The position numbers and the translations under genes are program-made. A model generated the notes under the pieces. It was not told the DNA's origin. It ran no database searches and was given only the letters and a program-made list of their open reading frames with translations. Source: Achatina immaculata (taxonomy: Eukaryota > Mollusca > Gastropoda > Stylommatophora > Achatinidae). From it: 64,000 bases of DNA. Numbering within the stretch: position 1 is the first letter of the stretch; each line of letters begins with the position of its first letter. The stretch is from positions 26,812,927 to 26,876,926 of the forward strand of contig CM019713.1 of the NCBI GenBank assembly GCA_009760885.1, read 5' to 3'. Shown here in pieces: positions 11,150-22,859 of the stretch.

Positions 11150-13310
11150 CATTAAAGGTCAGTCTAATTCAATAAATCTTGTATGAAGACCGTTGCTGAA
11201 CATTTCTTGTCTGAGTTTTACCTAGAGGAGTGTTGTCGCCGGATGTGTCGGAGAAGCACACCGGACAACCAACATCTGCATCAAGAAGGTGCTGGTTACA
11301 CTCCGTTACATCTCCATTTCCTTACACCTCAGTTTTTGTTACATTTCCGCTTTGTTACACTGATATGTTCTATAGAACTTCAATAACCCAGGATTAGCAC
11401 TAGATTCATACACGAACATAACAATATAAGCAAAATTAACTTCTCTTTCCAACTCCACAGTTGCGATATAACATAGATCAACCATCACATAATTTCAGCA
11501 GTTTCAAGAGAACAGGTTTATTGGTGAAACCCCATTTGTTGGAGCATGTTGCCAGTGGAAGTGGAATGAAAAGGGTGATGAAAATCACAATAACATGAAA
11601 TAAATGTCCGGGCGATTGACGTCGCCATTGGACGATCTTTCTCACAGTAAAACAAAATGTTACAAGACCTTTCTTACTTCATACGACAGAAAACACAACA
11701 TATTTTCTTAGTCTGAATTCACCACTTGGTCCAGAGGGACTATCTACCCTCAACTCTACATAAGAATTATAAAAACTGTCATAAAAAGGACAAATTAACC
11801 ATCTCTAACCATTTCCATACACAGAGACAGGCTTCGACAATCCAGTTAAAAAGTTCTAACTCTGAAAGAGGAACTTGCTCGATCTTATATTTTTGAACCT
11901 TCTTCCTCTCAGGTCTCAACCATTTTCTTCGCTTACGTCTGCATTTTTTTTCAATCATTTCACAGTCTCTACCAATACGTGCAAACTTTACATTACTCGT
12001 TCATTTTCAGCGGGCAAGCCTATAAGTTTCCAAAAATAGATCTGTATATGGGAAACTACTCTTTTATTTTCTTATCCAAACCATTATCTATTCTGTTACA
12101 TACCAGGATGAATAGAATGAAAGTTAGAAAATGCAGTTAATATTTCAGAAAGAACAGATAGAAGTCCCTTAGTAGTAACCACTTGTCAACTGGCCAGGAT
12201 TTCCAATTATTGTACTGGTTATACGCTCAGATAAATGATTGATGTGAGGAGTGTAGACAACTGTCGAGCGTACGGCGATTGTTGGTTGAGCTCTGTTTAG
12301 TATTAAGGCCTTGTAAACACATTTTATAGTCATTTCGGGAGTGCTCGATGGAGGCATCGCTTACAACTTACCACATAATTTACTGTGGGACACTCAATAC
12401 TTATATACATGGAATTACAAGAACAGCACAAATACAAGCATACAATGGCATGCTCTCGCACCGGAGAACTGACTAGAAAATATTTATGCAAGACCTTCGT
12501 ACCAAACAGTGTTCAGTCAATTATTGCCCTACGCTCGACAATTGGCTGCACTATCTACACTTGGCGACCACGTGGAAAAATAAGGACTCCATCACAGAAA
12601 GCAGGGAACATTGTGTTATGTTCAAACAAATTTAGCCTTTGCAGTAAAAACCCTTGTAAACTTACTTTTGGAACGCCCCTCGTGTTAAAGATGATTCTCA
12701 TAAATCTTGTAAGAAAGACCATTATTGAACGCACTTTATCTGTGAGGTACACGAAGGTGAATCAAATGACAGTTAGAAAATACGAGTACAATTTCCGAAA
12801 TAACAGGCAGAAATCCCTTAGTAGTATCAACTGTTAGCATCAACAATGTAACGCCAATAAGCAGATAATACCACCGTTACTAAGCAACAAGTCGAGAATA
12901 ACACATGTCATGATGGCAACTACCGCAGACATTCTACAAGGAAGAAACGCATTCTGTCATCCTATTATTGTCCACCAAAAGTCTGAACCCCTTGCACACT
13001 ACGCCATGAAATATCTTCTGTGTACAGCGCTAAGTGCATATGCAAGGCTCAAGTCTAAAACTAGGATACAAAGTTCAAGACAGGCATAACAAGTTTACAC
13101 GACGCCGATCTCCTTGGGCAAGCACACAAGAGACGCGGTGCACCAGTGGCTGTGAAGGTAGGACAAAGGAGTTTTTCTTACTGGAGTGATGGTTCAAAAA
13201 TTTCCACAGAAGCAATGGGAGTATAATGAAAAACAGGGACAGTATTTTCCCTGTACTAAATAAAAGTTTTAATTCGTATTTTATTTTCTAACTTTCATTT
13301 GATTAACCCT
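11150..13310. repeat. Unrecognised diverged repeat, several pieces in both orientations
   Basis: The motif ATAAATCTTGTA followed by GAAGACC/GAAAGACC occurs at about 11173 and 12703. Sequences around CGTACGCTCGACAGTTGTC on one strand (12250-12370) match CCTACGCTCGACAATTGGC on the other (12455-12570), as an inverted pair. GTTAGAAAATGCAG near 12122, GTTAGAAAATACGAG near 12772 and a reverse-complement relative near 13275 are further shared pieces. This may be a decayed DNA transposon, but no transposase motif was recognised. The 150-codon frame at 12385-12837 overlaps one unit. Confidence 0.45.
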
Positions 13311-14572
13311 CATACATTCGCCCAATTCTACTTCTTCTTCTTCTTCTGCTAGCCCCACACGCCTGAGTTTTTGTGTGTGGATAAAGTGTGAGGCCTGTTG
13401 GTGTTCGCGCTGCATCTCAGTGTGGCCGACAGCTGGGATCAGGCTTCTTGGTAAAGGGGACATAACTCTGAGTGTGCTCTTGAGTGTGAAGACATGTCTC
13501 GCATGTACAGGTGTGTGTCAGGTCAAGGCGACACACATGTGCTCGAAATCGGCATGACTCCGTGCAGTAAAACTGAAATCGGCAGTTCGTTCATGACGAA
13601 ATCGTTGCGACACCTGGTCTGTAGATGCTGGGCTGCACAGGTAACTCTATAACCTTCATAAAGACAAACGCAGGTATGGTAAGTTTCAGAGAGATACTTC
13701 GCGACCTGGCAGTGAGTTCTTCTGGCTGAGTGAGCGATGCTTACCACGTGACTTGTCGCATAAAATCCACTAGTATGTCACCAAACTTTGAAAGCGGCAC
13801 ATTCGTTTGTTTCAGTGTCAAGACTAATTTGACGATTTATACAAGCTATATTTGTATGAAGACTTGTTATAATCTAATATTTATGTAACATAAAGTAAGA
13901 GTATGTTCGTCCAATGTTCCTCCATGAATAAAGAAGATCTGTGTCTCTAAGCATTGAAAAGAAGGCACATGTATAATAGCATTTGAAATATTTCTCTCAA
14001 ACTTTTTCATTTTATCACGATTTACTATACACATTTTATTGTAGCAGTCTCTGAATACAGTCAATGTAATGTAAACTGTAAAATGTAAAATTGCGTTTTA
14101 CACGAGAGTCATGCATTTACAATGTAAGTGGGTTTTTTTTTTGCAAGCAAAATTTTGCATTGCCAACTAGGCCACAGTCTTAAAAAGTTTGAGAATCGTT
14201 GTATTTGAATTGCAGGGATTGTAATATACTTATATCTTGCTACTTCTCCCCAGCAATGCGTTCTGTTTGTAGTATCTCTCCATTCTCTCGTTGCTTTCAT
14301 GATCTGAGATTCACAAGTTTCCAGGTTTCGTCTTGTATACACATGAACTAATACACATATTTTGAAAAGTAATATAGACCTACTTGCTGAAAACAAGCAT
14401 GATAGTTCACGAACAGTTATAATCTGAGACACCTCGTGTGGACTGGTAATATACTCTGAAAATAACTCGAATCTTCTGCTAGAACAATTACGCTATGGGA
14501 GTTACAACAGAAAGAGGACAAGTCCAGCTGCGGTCATCTTCATGCACTGCCGGAGTTAGCTGAAGTCAGAAG
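13311..14572. other. Non-coding stretch with a short (CTT)n
   Basis: (CTT)n lies at about 13330-13348. Frames at 13523-13747 and 14109-14432 have no recognised motif. Nothing else is supported. Confidence 0.5.
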
Positions 14573-15496
14573 TTGTAGTGCAGGATTTAGACTTGCTGGG
14601 TTTCTAAGCTGTAGTGCAGGATTTAGACTTGCTGGGTTTCTAAGCTGTAGTGCAGGATTTAGACTTGCTGGGTTTCTAAGTTGTAGTGCAGGATTTAGAC
14701 TTGCTGGGTTTCTAAGCTGTAGTGCAGGATTTAGACTTGCTGGGTTTCTAAGTTGTAGTGCAGGATTTAAACTTGCTAAGTTTCTAAGTTGTAGTGCAGG
14801 ATTTAGACTTGCTGGGTTTCTAAGTTGTAGTGCAGGATTTAGACTTGCTGGGTTTCTAAGCTGTAGTGCAGGATTTAGACTTGCTGGGTTTCTAAGTTGT
14901 AGTGCAGGATTTAGACTTGCTGGGTTTCTAAGTTGTAGTGCAGGATTTAGACTTGCTGGGTTTCTAAGTTGTAGTGCAGGATTTAGACTTGCTGGGTTTC
15001 TAAGTTGTAGTGCAGGATTTAGACTTGCTGGGTTTCTAAGTTGTAGTGCAGGATTTAGACTTGCTGGGTTTCTAAGTTGTAGTGCAGGATTTAGACTTGC
15101 TGGGTTTCTAAGTTGTAGTGCAGGATTTAGACTTGCTGGGTTTCTAAGTTGTAGTGCAGGATTTAGACTTGCTGGGTTTCTAAGTTGTAGTGCAGGATTT
15201 AGACTTGCTGGGTTTCTAAGTTGTAGTGCAGGATTTAGACTTGCTGGGTTTCTAAGTTGTAGTGCAGGATTTAGACTTGCTGGGTTTCTAAGTTGTAGTG
15301 CAGGATTTAGACTTGCTGGGTTTCTAAGTTGTAGTGCAGGATTTAGACTTGCTGGGTTTCTAAGCTGTAGTGCAGGATTTAGACTTGCTGGGTTTCTAAG
15401 TTGTAGTGCAGGATTTAAACTTGCTGGGTTTCTAAGTTGTAGTGCAGGATTTAGACTTGCTGGGTTTCTAAGTTGTAGTGCAGGATTTAGACGCAG
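14573..15496. repeat. 36-bp minisatellite, about 25 copies
   Basis: Units read TTGTAGTGCAGGATTTAGAC then TTGCTGGGTTTCTAAG. Copies are very homogeneous, with a C/T alternation in the first bases (GCTGTAG or GTTGTAG). The last unit passes into GACGCAGTGAGGTTTA, which belongs to the 35-bp subtype found to the right of LINE-A at 17870. Confidence 0.98.
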
Positions 15497-15505
15497 TGAG
15501 GTTTA

Positions 15506-16222
15506 ATGGAAGAAATGGTATTTCCAACACATTTGATACAATTAATATCACTGCTGTATCTAGACCAACAGGCAGCAGTGAGAATAAATGGTGAAACAAT
15601 AACTTGGTATGGTATAAAACAAGGGGTCCGTCAGGGGTGCATACTGTCGCCTTACTTATTTAACTTGTATACTGAAAATATAATGAGGACTGTTAGAGAA
15701 GATGTAGACAACGAATATTACGATGCCATAACAATTGGAGATTATGAAGTACCAGAGATTAGAAATACTGATGACACAGTATTAATGTCCACAACAACAG
15801 CAACAACAACAACAACAACACACACACAAACACACACACACACAAAGGAATGGAAAAACTAATTATGTCCGTTCGTAAGAATAGTGAAGAGCAAAACCTG
15901 TATCTTAATGCGAAGAAAACTAAATTAATGGCAACTGAAAAACAAATAAGGCAGCTGAAATATGTATGAAGGAGGAAAAATTGGAAGAAGTGAAGAGTTT
16001 TGAATATCTTGGATCATTACTAAATACGGGTAATAATGGAGATACAATGAGGGAAATTAAAAGGAGGACATCTATCGGTCTTCAGAAAGTAAAACAAGTA
16101 AATAAGCTGTGGAGAGGAACAGACAGAACTATAAAAATAAGATTTTTAAGGGCATGAATCTTTCCCATCGCAACATATGCCTGTGAGACTTGGACACTTA
16201 ACAAAACAGCTGAGATACACTT
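15506..16222 (+). pseudogene. LINE-A reverse transcriptase, 5' half, decayed
   Basis: The first 118 codons keep RT motif B (QGVRQGCILSPYLFNLY, residues 39-55). The catalytic box that reads YADD in the 40-kb copy is NTDD here (residues 87-90, nucleotides 15764-15775). Directly after it the codons for STTQKG have expanded into a (CAA)n(CA)n microsatellite (about 15788-15845), which shifts the frame to a stop at 15862. Downstream pieces continue in other frames (KLEEVKSFEYLGSLL, then LWRGTDRTIKIRFLR and YACETWTLNKTAE) up to the mariner at 16222. The protein cannot be functional. Confidence 0.88.
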
Positions 16223-17497
16223 ACGAGGGGTGATTGATAAGTTCTCGGCATAAGGTACAAATACTTGAAACGCACAGTTGATATTAGGTGCATTTATAGA
16301 TCAGGTTAATGTAAGATTAAACACCAAGTTTCAAGAAATTAACTGCAACCAATTTTGTGTTGCAGGCAGGAATTGAGAAAATGGATAAAATTTCTCATCG
16401 AGCAGCCATTCCCTACCTCTGCATCAAGAGCTTATCATCGAAGGAGATCCATGAGGATATGGCAGAGACTCTAGGAGAAAGTGTTCCTTCTTACAGCACA
16501 GTGAAGAAATGGGCAGCTCAATTCAAACAAGGAAGGGAGATTGTAGAAGATGATCCCCGTCCAGGAAGACCAAGAACGGTAACCGCTGATGAAACCACCA
16601 GCAGAATCTATGACATGATAATGGAGGATCGACGACTAACTGAGCGGTACATTGCTATTGAGTTGGGCATCTCCCAGGAACGTGTTCATGCCATTATTCA
16701 CAATGATCTTCAAATGACAAAGGTCTCTGATCGATGGGTCCCAAAACGTCTTGGAGCTGATCAGAAACGACAGCGTCTCAACATGTCAGAAGACAATTAT
16801 GGCCATTTTTGTCTGCAGATCCTGAAAAGTTTCTTCAGCAATTTGTGACTATGGATGAGACTTAGGTTCATCATTTTCAACCAGAAACCAAAGAACAATC
16901 AAAGCAGTGGAAACATCATGGATCCCCACCTCCAAAGAAAGCAAGGGTGGTTCTGTCTGCAAGCAAAGTGATGGCTTCCATCTTTTTGGATTCAGAAGTT
17001 GTGCTATTGGTAGGCTATCCTCAAAAGGGCAGAACGGTCACCGGGGCCTATTACGCCAATCTTGTGAAGCGACTGCGAGTCAAATTGAAGGAAAAGAGTG
17101 GAGGGAAATTGACGAATAGTCATCTTTCATCAAGACAATGCTCCAGTTCACAAGTCGACGGTGGCAATGGCTGCCATTCATGAATGCGGCTTCCAGCTTC
17201 TTGAACATTCTCCTTATTTCCAAGATTTGGCCCCTTCGGACTATTGCCTGTTTACCAAACTCAAAAAGAAGCTTATTGGTCTCAAATTTGCTTCAAATGA
17301 TGATGTCTTTCATGCTGTAGACCACTTTCTACTGGCACAAGATGCTGCCTTTTACAAAGAAGGAATCCGTATGCTCCAGGATCGCTGGACTAAGTGCATA
17401 AACATTTAAGGGGACAATGTTGAGAAATAACCCAAAAAGGTTGTCCACAAATAATCCGTTGTACCTTATACCGAGAACTTATCAATGACCCCTCGTA
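16222..17497 (+). mobile_element. mariner transposon, full length (about 1272 bp), nested in LINE-A
   Basis: The terminal inverted repeats are about 37-39 bp, starting CGAGGGGTGATTGATAAGTT on the left (16224) with the near-exact reverse complement ending at 17495. Both ends abut TA (16222-16223 and 17496-17497), the target duplication expected of Tc1/mariner elements. Removing the element and one TA rejoins the LINE-A reading GAGATACACTTAAATGCC. The ends and size show a complete but inactive copy. Confidence 0.96.
16381..17409 (+). pseudogene. mariner transposase, pseudogene
   Basis: The frame starts MDKISHRAAIPYLCIKSL. It has an N-terminal helix-turn-helix DNA-binding region (APSYSTVKKW-like motif, then DDPRPGRPRTV) and a DDD catalytic domain. 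Three lesions are visible: a frameshift near 16795-16815, a stop at 16863-16865 in place of the Trp after MDET, and another frameshift near 17110. The second and third catalytic Asp lie in FHQDNAP and LAPSDY with 34 residues between them, the D34D spacing that defines mariner. The enzyme would cut and paste the element through its inverted repeats. The subfamily was not resolved. Confidence 0.93.
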
Positions 17498-17869
17498 AAT
17501 GCCTTTGAATGTAAATGCTACAGAAGAGTTCTTCAAATATCATGAACACAAAAAAAAAACAAACTAATACGAGTATATCCATAATACAAGAACTTAATAT
17601 TGAAGAAGGCTGGCTAGTAAAGAGTATTAAACAGAGAAAACCTAAATATTTGGACACATTAAGCGTCATGATAATTTGAAGAAGACCCTATTAGAAGTGT
17701 ACATAATGGGAACAAAAGAGAGGAAGACCAAGGCGAAGATGGCTGCAAGACATCGTTGATGATCTGCAAATGGAAGCATCAGCAGCAGGCCATCTTGCTC
17801 ACAACCGAGAGGCCTACATGAGAGCTGTTAGGGAGGCAACGTTCAGCAAAGGACATGCAAATGACTGAC

Positions 17870-18255
17870 TGAGGTTTAAGCTATAGTGCCAGAGTTATAC
17901 GTAATGAGATTTCAGCAGTAGTCCGGATTCAGACGTTGTGAGGTCTAATCTGTAGTGCCGGATTTAGACGTAGTGAGGTTTAAGCTGTAGTACCAGATTT
18001 AGACATAGTAAGACTTCAGCTGTAGTACCAGATTTAGACATAGTAAGACTTCAGCTGTAGTACCAGATTTAGACATAGTAAGACTTCAGCTGTAGTACCA
18101 GATTTAGACATAGTAAGACTTCAGCTGTAGTGCCGGATTTAGACGTAGTGAAGTTTAAGCTGTAGTGCCAGATTTAGACGTAGTGAAGTTTAAGCTGTAG
18201 TGCCGGATTTAGACGTAGTGAAGTTTAAGCTGTAGTGCCGGATTTAGAAACAGCG
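17870..18255. repeat. 35-bp minisatellite, about 10 copies, two subtypes
   Basis: Units read AGCTGTAGTGCCGGATTTAG then ACGTAGTGAAGTTTA. A second subtype has GTACCAGATTTAGACATAGT with AAGACTTC. It is related to the 36-bp array left of LINE-A and shares the TGAGGTTTA target sequence. Confidence 0.95.
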
Positions 18256-18259
18256 AGGC

Positions 18260-19247
18260 CAGAGCTTAGAGTCTCCTTATTAAAAGTAAAAATTCTTATA
18301 TTTTGTGAGGCCCTAAGTAACAGCCTGTATAGCAATGCTTTCATGAAAGACAATGTACTGTAAAACTTGGACATAATATTTTACTATAAGCTTTTAGTAC
18401 AAGTAGACGATAAATATCAGTATATACAGCACAGACGGATTGTTGCAAATGACATACAGAAGTGATATACAACGCCTAGAAATTACAGATGGCATAATGA
18501 ACTGGAAGAAGACGAGAGCAGATTTCAGAACGTAGCGCGCTTTCATACAGTAAACAGATACCTCATTACCTCCACCATCAGTCCGCTCACGCAAGCTAGA
18601 CCCTCGTTATATGAACAGAAAGTAGTCCAGGACCAGCAACATTCCAGAGATAATGAAGAAGATGACGAAGAACAGCAGCACTAATATACACATCAAGTAA
18701 ATGCAACATTCACCTGCAGGATTAACCAACCTGTTCCCAGACAGCAACTTGAGCTTCAGAAATTAAGTACGACGGAGTAATGGGGTGTATAACAAATTTA
18801 ACTAGGGAATATATACTTCAGATAGCACTTGAAAATTCCGAAAAAGCTTGTAACCGGATATAGATTTATAAAAATAGGGAGGGAAGGAGATAATCATCAT
18901 GAAATATAGAGAGGAAAATGTTAAATGTAAGATTATGTTTCTCTGATAGTTCCACTTCGACTTATGTAATCATTGAAAACGATCACATGGTTCTTCATAA
19001 ATTTTAGGAGACACTAGGTACAATTTCATTGGAATGGAAAATCGTGACACACACAGCGGGGTATATACATATTTGAAGATGGCAAGACGGATATATATGG
19101 CACAATACACCAATCATTGTCATTATTATCATCTAACTCGCTGCCGACAGATGCGAGCGGGCGTCTTCTCTGCAGATCTTGATATTTGATTCGTTCAATC
19201 AGCTCATTTCCTGTTTTTATGTCGTGGCATAATGTCATATTGTACAT

Positions 19248-19250
<3 letters not shown>
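18260..19250. other. Non-coding stretch, nothing recognised
   Basis: No element or convincing gene is seen. Short frames on the minus strand (18394-18594, 19026-19250) carry no motif. Confidence 0.55.

Positions 19251-19290
<40 letters not shown>
19251..19290. repeat. (CT)n microsatellite
   Basis: About 20 uninterrupted CT units. Confidence 0.98.
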
Positions 19291-19292
<2 letters not shown>

Positions 19293-19536
19293 TCAGTCGT
19301 CCGCTGTTTCTCTCCTCATTTATCATTTTCGCTGAACTCCTCCCATGGTCTTTATGTGAGCAGTAAAAGTTGCTTGTTTCCTTATTTCAGTTCTGTGGAG
19401 GGCCCAGTGGAATTGTGTTCCACGTCGTTTACCGGAAGGCTGTAGTGTCGGGACCTTCCATCTACACGCTCCAGTCGACGCAGTTGTAGAAATGGCCACC
19501 TGACACCCTATCTCGGAGAAGAGAGTCTCCGAAAAC

Positions 19537-19770
19537 AGAGAAAACCTACCTGCAGGACGACGACCACGTGAACACACTGCACAACTTCAGCCCAGAGAAA
19601 ACCTACCTGCAGTATGAAGAACACTAGAGCACACTGCACAACTTCGGCCCAGAGAAAACCTACCTGCAGTATGAAGAACACTAGAGCACACTGCACAACT
19701 TCGGCCCAGAGAAAACCTACCTGCAGTATGAAGAACACTAGAGCACACTGCACAACTTCGGCCCAGAGAA
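19537..19770. repeat. 57-bp minisatellite, about 4 copies
   Basis: Units begin AGAGAAAACCTACCTGCAG and end CACTGCACAACTTCGGCCC. The period of 57 is a multiple of 3, so both strands show 19-residue periodic frames (19508-19795 minus, 19614-19835 plus). The first unit is diverged. Confidence 0.95.
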
Positions 19771-20019
19771 CCGAGGGCGAAAATGTGGTTCTCAAGCTAA
19801 ATGAGGTAGAATCAGCGACAAATGGCTGTCGCTAGCTTGCGGTTGGGATGACAAACCTAGCCGGTCAAGATCCTTTTCTGCGTCCCAGTGGCACCACTTG
19901 AAATAGACAGTTGTCTGACCAAGCGAGCAGGGATCGCAATGGGAAGGCAAAACAACCGATATCTAAGAATATTTCGAGCCGAAGTTGGATGTGTCGGCCC
20001 GCAAGGCACATAACAGTGA

Positions 20020-20085
20020 TACAATTGAACGAAGAAGAAGAAGAAGTAGAAGAAGAAGAAAGAAAGAAAAAAGAAGAAGAAATGG
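20020..20085 (+). repeat. (GAA)n-rich tract beginning GAACGAAGAAG
   Basis: The motif GAACGAAGAAGAAGAAG opens a purine tract. The same GAACGAAGAAG 3'-end motif occurs on the minus strand in the 199-bp insert at 51648-51846 and in the 12-bp insert at 62866-62877. This may therefore be the (GAA)n tail of a retroelement whose body lies upstream (about 19860-20020). The body itself was not recognised. Confidence 0.5.
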
Positions 20086-20111
20086 GAATAAATATTACAG
20101 TATAGTAGTAC

Positions 20112-20676
20112 AATTTAGTTAGAATCAGAATTGCAAAAGCAGCATCGATCTTCAAGAATCTTGAGAACATATGGAATACAAAATTTATAAGCACAAAAAC
20201 CAAGTTAAGACTATTCAATTCAAATGTAATACCCACCCTCATTTATGCATGTGAAAGCTGGAAAACAACTAAAGAAACAGACAAGAAATTAGACTCTTTT
20301 GAAAAAAAATGCGTAAGGAAAATACTCGGCATCAAGTGGAATGAATTCAAGAACAATGCAGAGATAAGACAGATGACTGAACAACAACCAGCCTTATCAG
20401 TGATCAAGAAAAGGAGATGGACATATGTTGGTCACTTGATGAGAAGAAATGATCAGAGAATCACAAAACAAGCTATCAAGTGGAACACAACAGGCCAAAG
20501 AAAAAGAGGCAGATCGTGTGAAACTCTGAAGAGGACATTGTTAAGAAAGGCCAAATTAACAGGCATAAAATCCCTTGATGAGGTTGAAAGACTCGCCGAA
20601 GACAGCAAAAACTGGCGATCTACTTTGCGAGCCCTATGTGACGTTTAACGGCACGGGAAGGATATAAGACATAAGA
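20112..20676 (+). mobile_element. LINE-B copy 1 (3' half)
   Basis: This 5'-truncated LINE has an 11-bp perfect target-site duplication TATAGTAGTAC (20101-20111 and 20677-20687). The coding part reads RIRIAKAAS, LIYACESWKTTK, KKCVRKILGIKWNEF, YVGHLMRR, GQRKRGRSCETLKR and ends LRALCDV with a stop at 20646-20648. The tail is a short heptamer-like repeat (GATATAAGACATAAGATAT). It lacks the RT palm. Its frame from about 20220 to 20648 is unbroken, so it is younger than copy 2. Confidence 0.88.
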
Positions 20677-20687
20677 TATAGTAGTAC

Positions 20688-21744
20688 ACGGAGATTCACT
20701 GTGGAGAATTTTAAGATTTTGTGGAATACCATTTAAAACTGTTAACATCATTAGAGACCTCTACAATGGATATGTTTGTGCAGTCAGCACAGGAGAAGGA
20801 ATGAGCGAATGGTTTCATATTGAAACAGGCGCGAAACAAGGATGTATATTATCTCCATTGCTTTCTGGGACTGCCATAGACTTGATAATGACAAAAAATA
20901 TTGCACAGGTAAAACGGGCATTGACTGGGTACATGGGACCCAACTGGAAGATCTTGATTTTGTAGATGTCATAACTCTTATCAGCGACAATGTGAATTCG
21001 ATGCAAGAAAAAACAAACAGCCTGTCTTCACTGGCCAACAAAATAGGACTTGAAATTAACAAGGAAATAACACCAAAAAATGAAACTTTTCGCTAATCAA
21101 GAAGGAAAAATATACGTAGAAGAAACAGTTGTTGAAGAGCTACACCAATTTGCATATCTCGACAGCTACATAGACCATGATGGTGACACCAGAAAGGAAG
21201 TTGGAATTAGAATTGCAAAAGCAGCATTGACCTTCAAGAATCTTGAGAACATCTGGCACTCAAAAGTTACAAGCACAAAAACCAAGTTAAGATTATTCAG
21301 TTCAAATGAAATATCCGCCCTTATTTATGCATGCGAAAGCTGGAAAACAACTAAAGAAATAGACAAGAAATCAGACGCTTTTGAAAAAAAATCCCTAAGG
21401 AAAATACTCAGTATAAAGTGAAACGAATCCAAGAACAACGATGAGATAAGACAGATGAGCAAACAACAACCTGTCTCATGGGTGATAAAAAAAGGAAATG
21501 AGCATATGTCCGTCATGTGGTGAAAAGAAACAATAAGAGGATCCCAAAACAAGCTATCAAACACAACAGATCGAAGGAAAAGAGGTCGACCACGTTAAAA
21601 ACTAAAGAGGACATTGTTAAGAGAGGCCAAATTAGTAGCCATACAATCCATTGATGAGGTTGAAAAAGCTCGGAGAAAACAGGAAAACTTGGCGAACTAC
21701 CAAGTGACGTTTAACGGCACCAGAAGGATGTAAGATGTAAGATG
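20688..21744 (+). mobile_element. LINE-B copy 2 (longer, more decayed)
   Basis: It contains motif-B-like sequence (ETGAKQGCILSPLL), degraded palm sequence where the DD box should be, then FAYLDSYIDHDGD, AKAALTFKNLENIW and LIYACESWKTTKE, with stops and frameshifts. The tail is AGAAGGATGTAAGATGTAAG. It ends at TATGGTAGTAC (21745-21755), differing at one base from the sequence at its left edge (20677-20687). Copies 1 and 2 thus share one target site. Confidence 0.85.
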
Positions 21745-21851
21745 TATGGTAGTACTATGCGCTTGATGTATGACTGGCTTTTAGAAGTGGGTGCACCTAA
21801 GAAGCAAAATGAGGATATAGCTGTTGTTTGTTCGGATATTTATTTCATTAG

Positions 21852-22306
21852 GTCATTTGCATGTCCCTTGCGGAACTTTGCCTTCCTAACAGCTCTCCTG
21901 TAGGCCTCTTGGTTGTGAGCAATTTGCCCTGCTGCTGATGCGTCCATTTGCAGATTATCAGCGATGTCTTGCAGCCATCTTCACCTTAGTCTTCCTCTCT
22001 TTCTTTTTCCTATTATGTATCTTTCCAAAACACCCTTCTCTAAATTCTTATGACGTTTAATTTATCCAAAATATTTAAATTTTTAATCTTCCAACCTAGC
22101 CAACCTAAATAGACAATCTTCTTCAATATCAAGTTCTTGCAGTATAGATATATTCGTTATTTCGTTGACCATGATATTTGAAGAGCTTTTCTGTAGAATT
22201 TACATTTAAAGGCATTTATGTGTTTCTCACCTGTTTTCTCAAGTGTCCAGGTCTCACAGGCATATGTTGCGATGGGAAAGATGCATGCCCTTAAAAATCT
22301 TATTTT
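21852..22306 (-). mobile_element. LINE-A 3' end
   Basis: From the left, the minus-strand 3' end reads CATTTGCATGTCCCTTGCGG, followed by sequence homologous to the 40-kb copy through the GHIKRH-like and ACETWTL regions. Truncation falls at about 22306, in the FLRACIFPIAT codons. Multiple indels break the frame. Confidence 0.9.
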
Positions 22307-22855
22307 TGTTTTCATATTTATGTAGAGATGTGTTTTCTAAATACGTTATTTTAAAGTTTAACTATGATGAGATGTTTTGGCCGCTCTGAGAGACGTGGTT
22401 TCGGTAAGACTTGAAACGTGTTCTGGAGCCGTGCTCGAGTAATTAGGACGATTGTGACGACAGGCTGTTATTTTAAATGTTTAATGCTTTTTGACGGTGA
22501 AATATAATGAAGGAATGTAGGTATAATAATATTGCTGGAAAAAATGCCATCGTTGGTGTTGCTTGAAAGGAGTCTTTGATCACAGCGTTTTATGTCATGA
22601 GTGTTTTGATGTTTTTTTTCCCCTTGTACAACTTTGTTGGCGTCATAGAGATTTATATCGGCCAATGCTGTGAGATATTTTAGGTGAGAATGTAAAACTT
22701 CAAATATTTTCGTGTCATTCGATTTTTTTATGTTCTTGAAAATAGCTTGTTCATAAGTTAGTTCTAGTTTTTTTTTCCTCATCATTTTGCATTAATCCTA
22801 CTAGTCTCATAAGTGTCAGCGAGAGCGCAGTTGTACTATGTTGTTTTGTGTTTTA
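22307..22855. other. Non-coding stretch, nothing recognised
   Basis: AT-rich. A 105-codon minus frame (22468-22785) has no recognisable motif. Confidence 0.5.
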
Positions 22856-22859
22856 TATG

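Larger units (their letters stand above)
15506..17869 (+). mobile_element. LINE-A copy inserted in the 36/35-bp array, itself split by a mariner
   Basis: This is a 5'-truncated RTE-like LINE of about 1.09 kb plus a 1.27-kb nested mariner. It is flanked by a 9-bp target-site duplication TGAGGTTTA (15497-15505 and 17870-17878). Its 3' end reads GGACATGCAAATGAC with a short (TGAC)n tail; the other LINE-A copies use other tetranucleotide tails. The array unit is interrupted inside the duplication, so the array is older than the LINE, and the LINE is older than the mariner. Confidence 0.93.
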
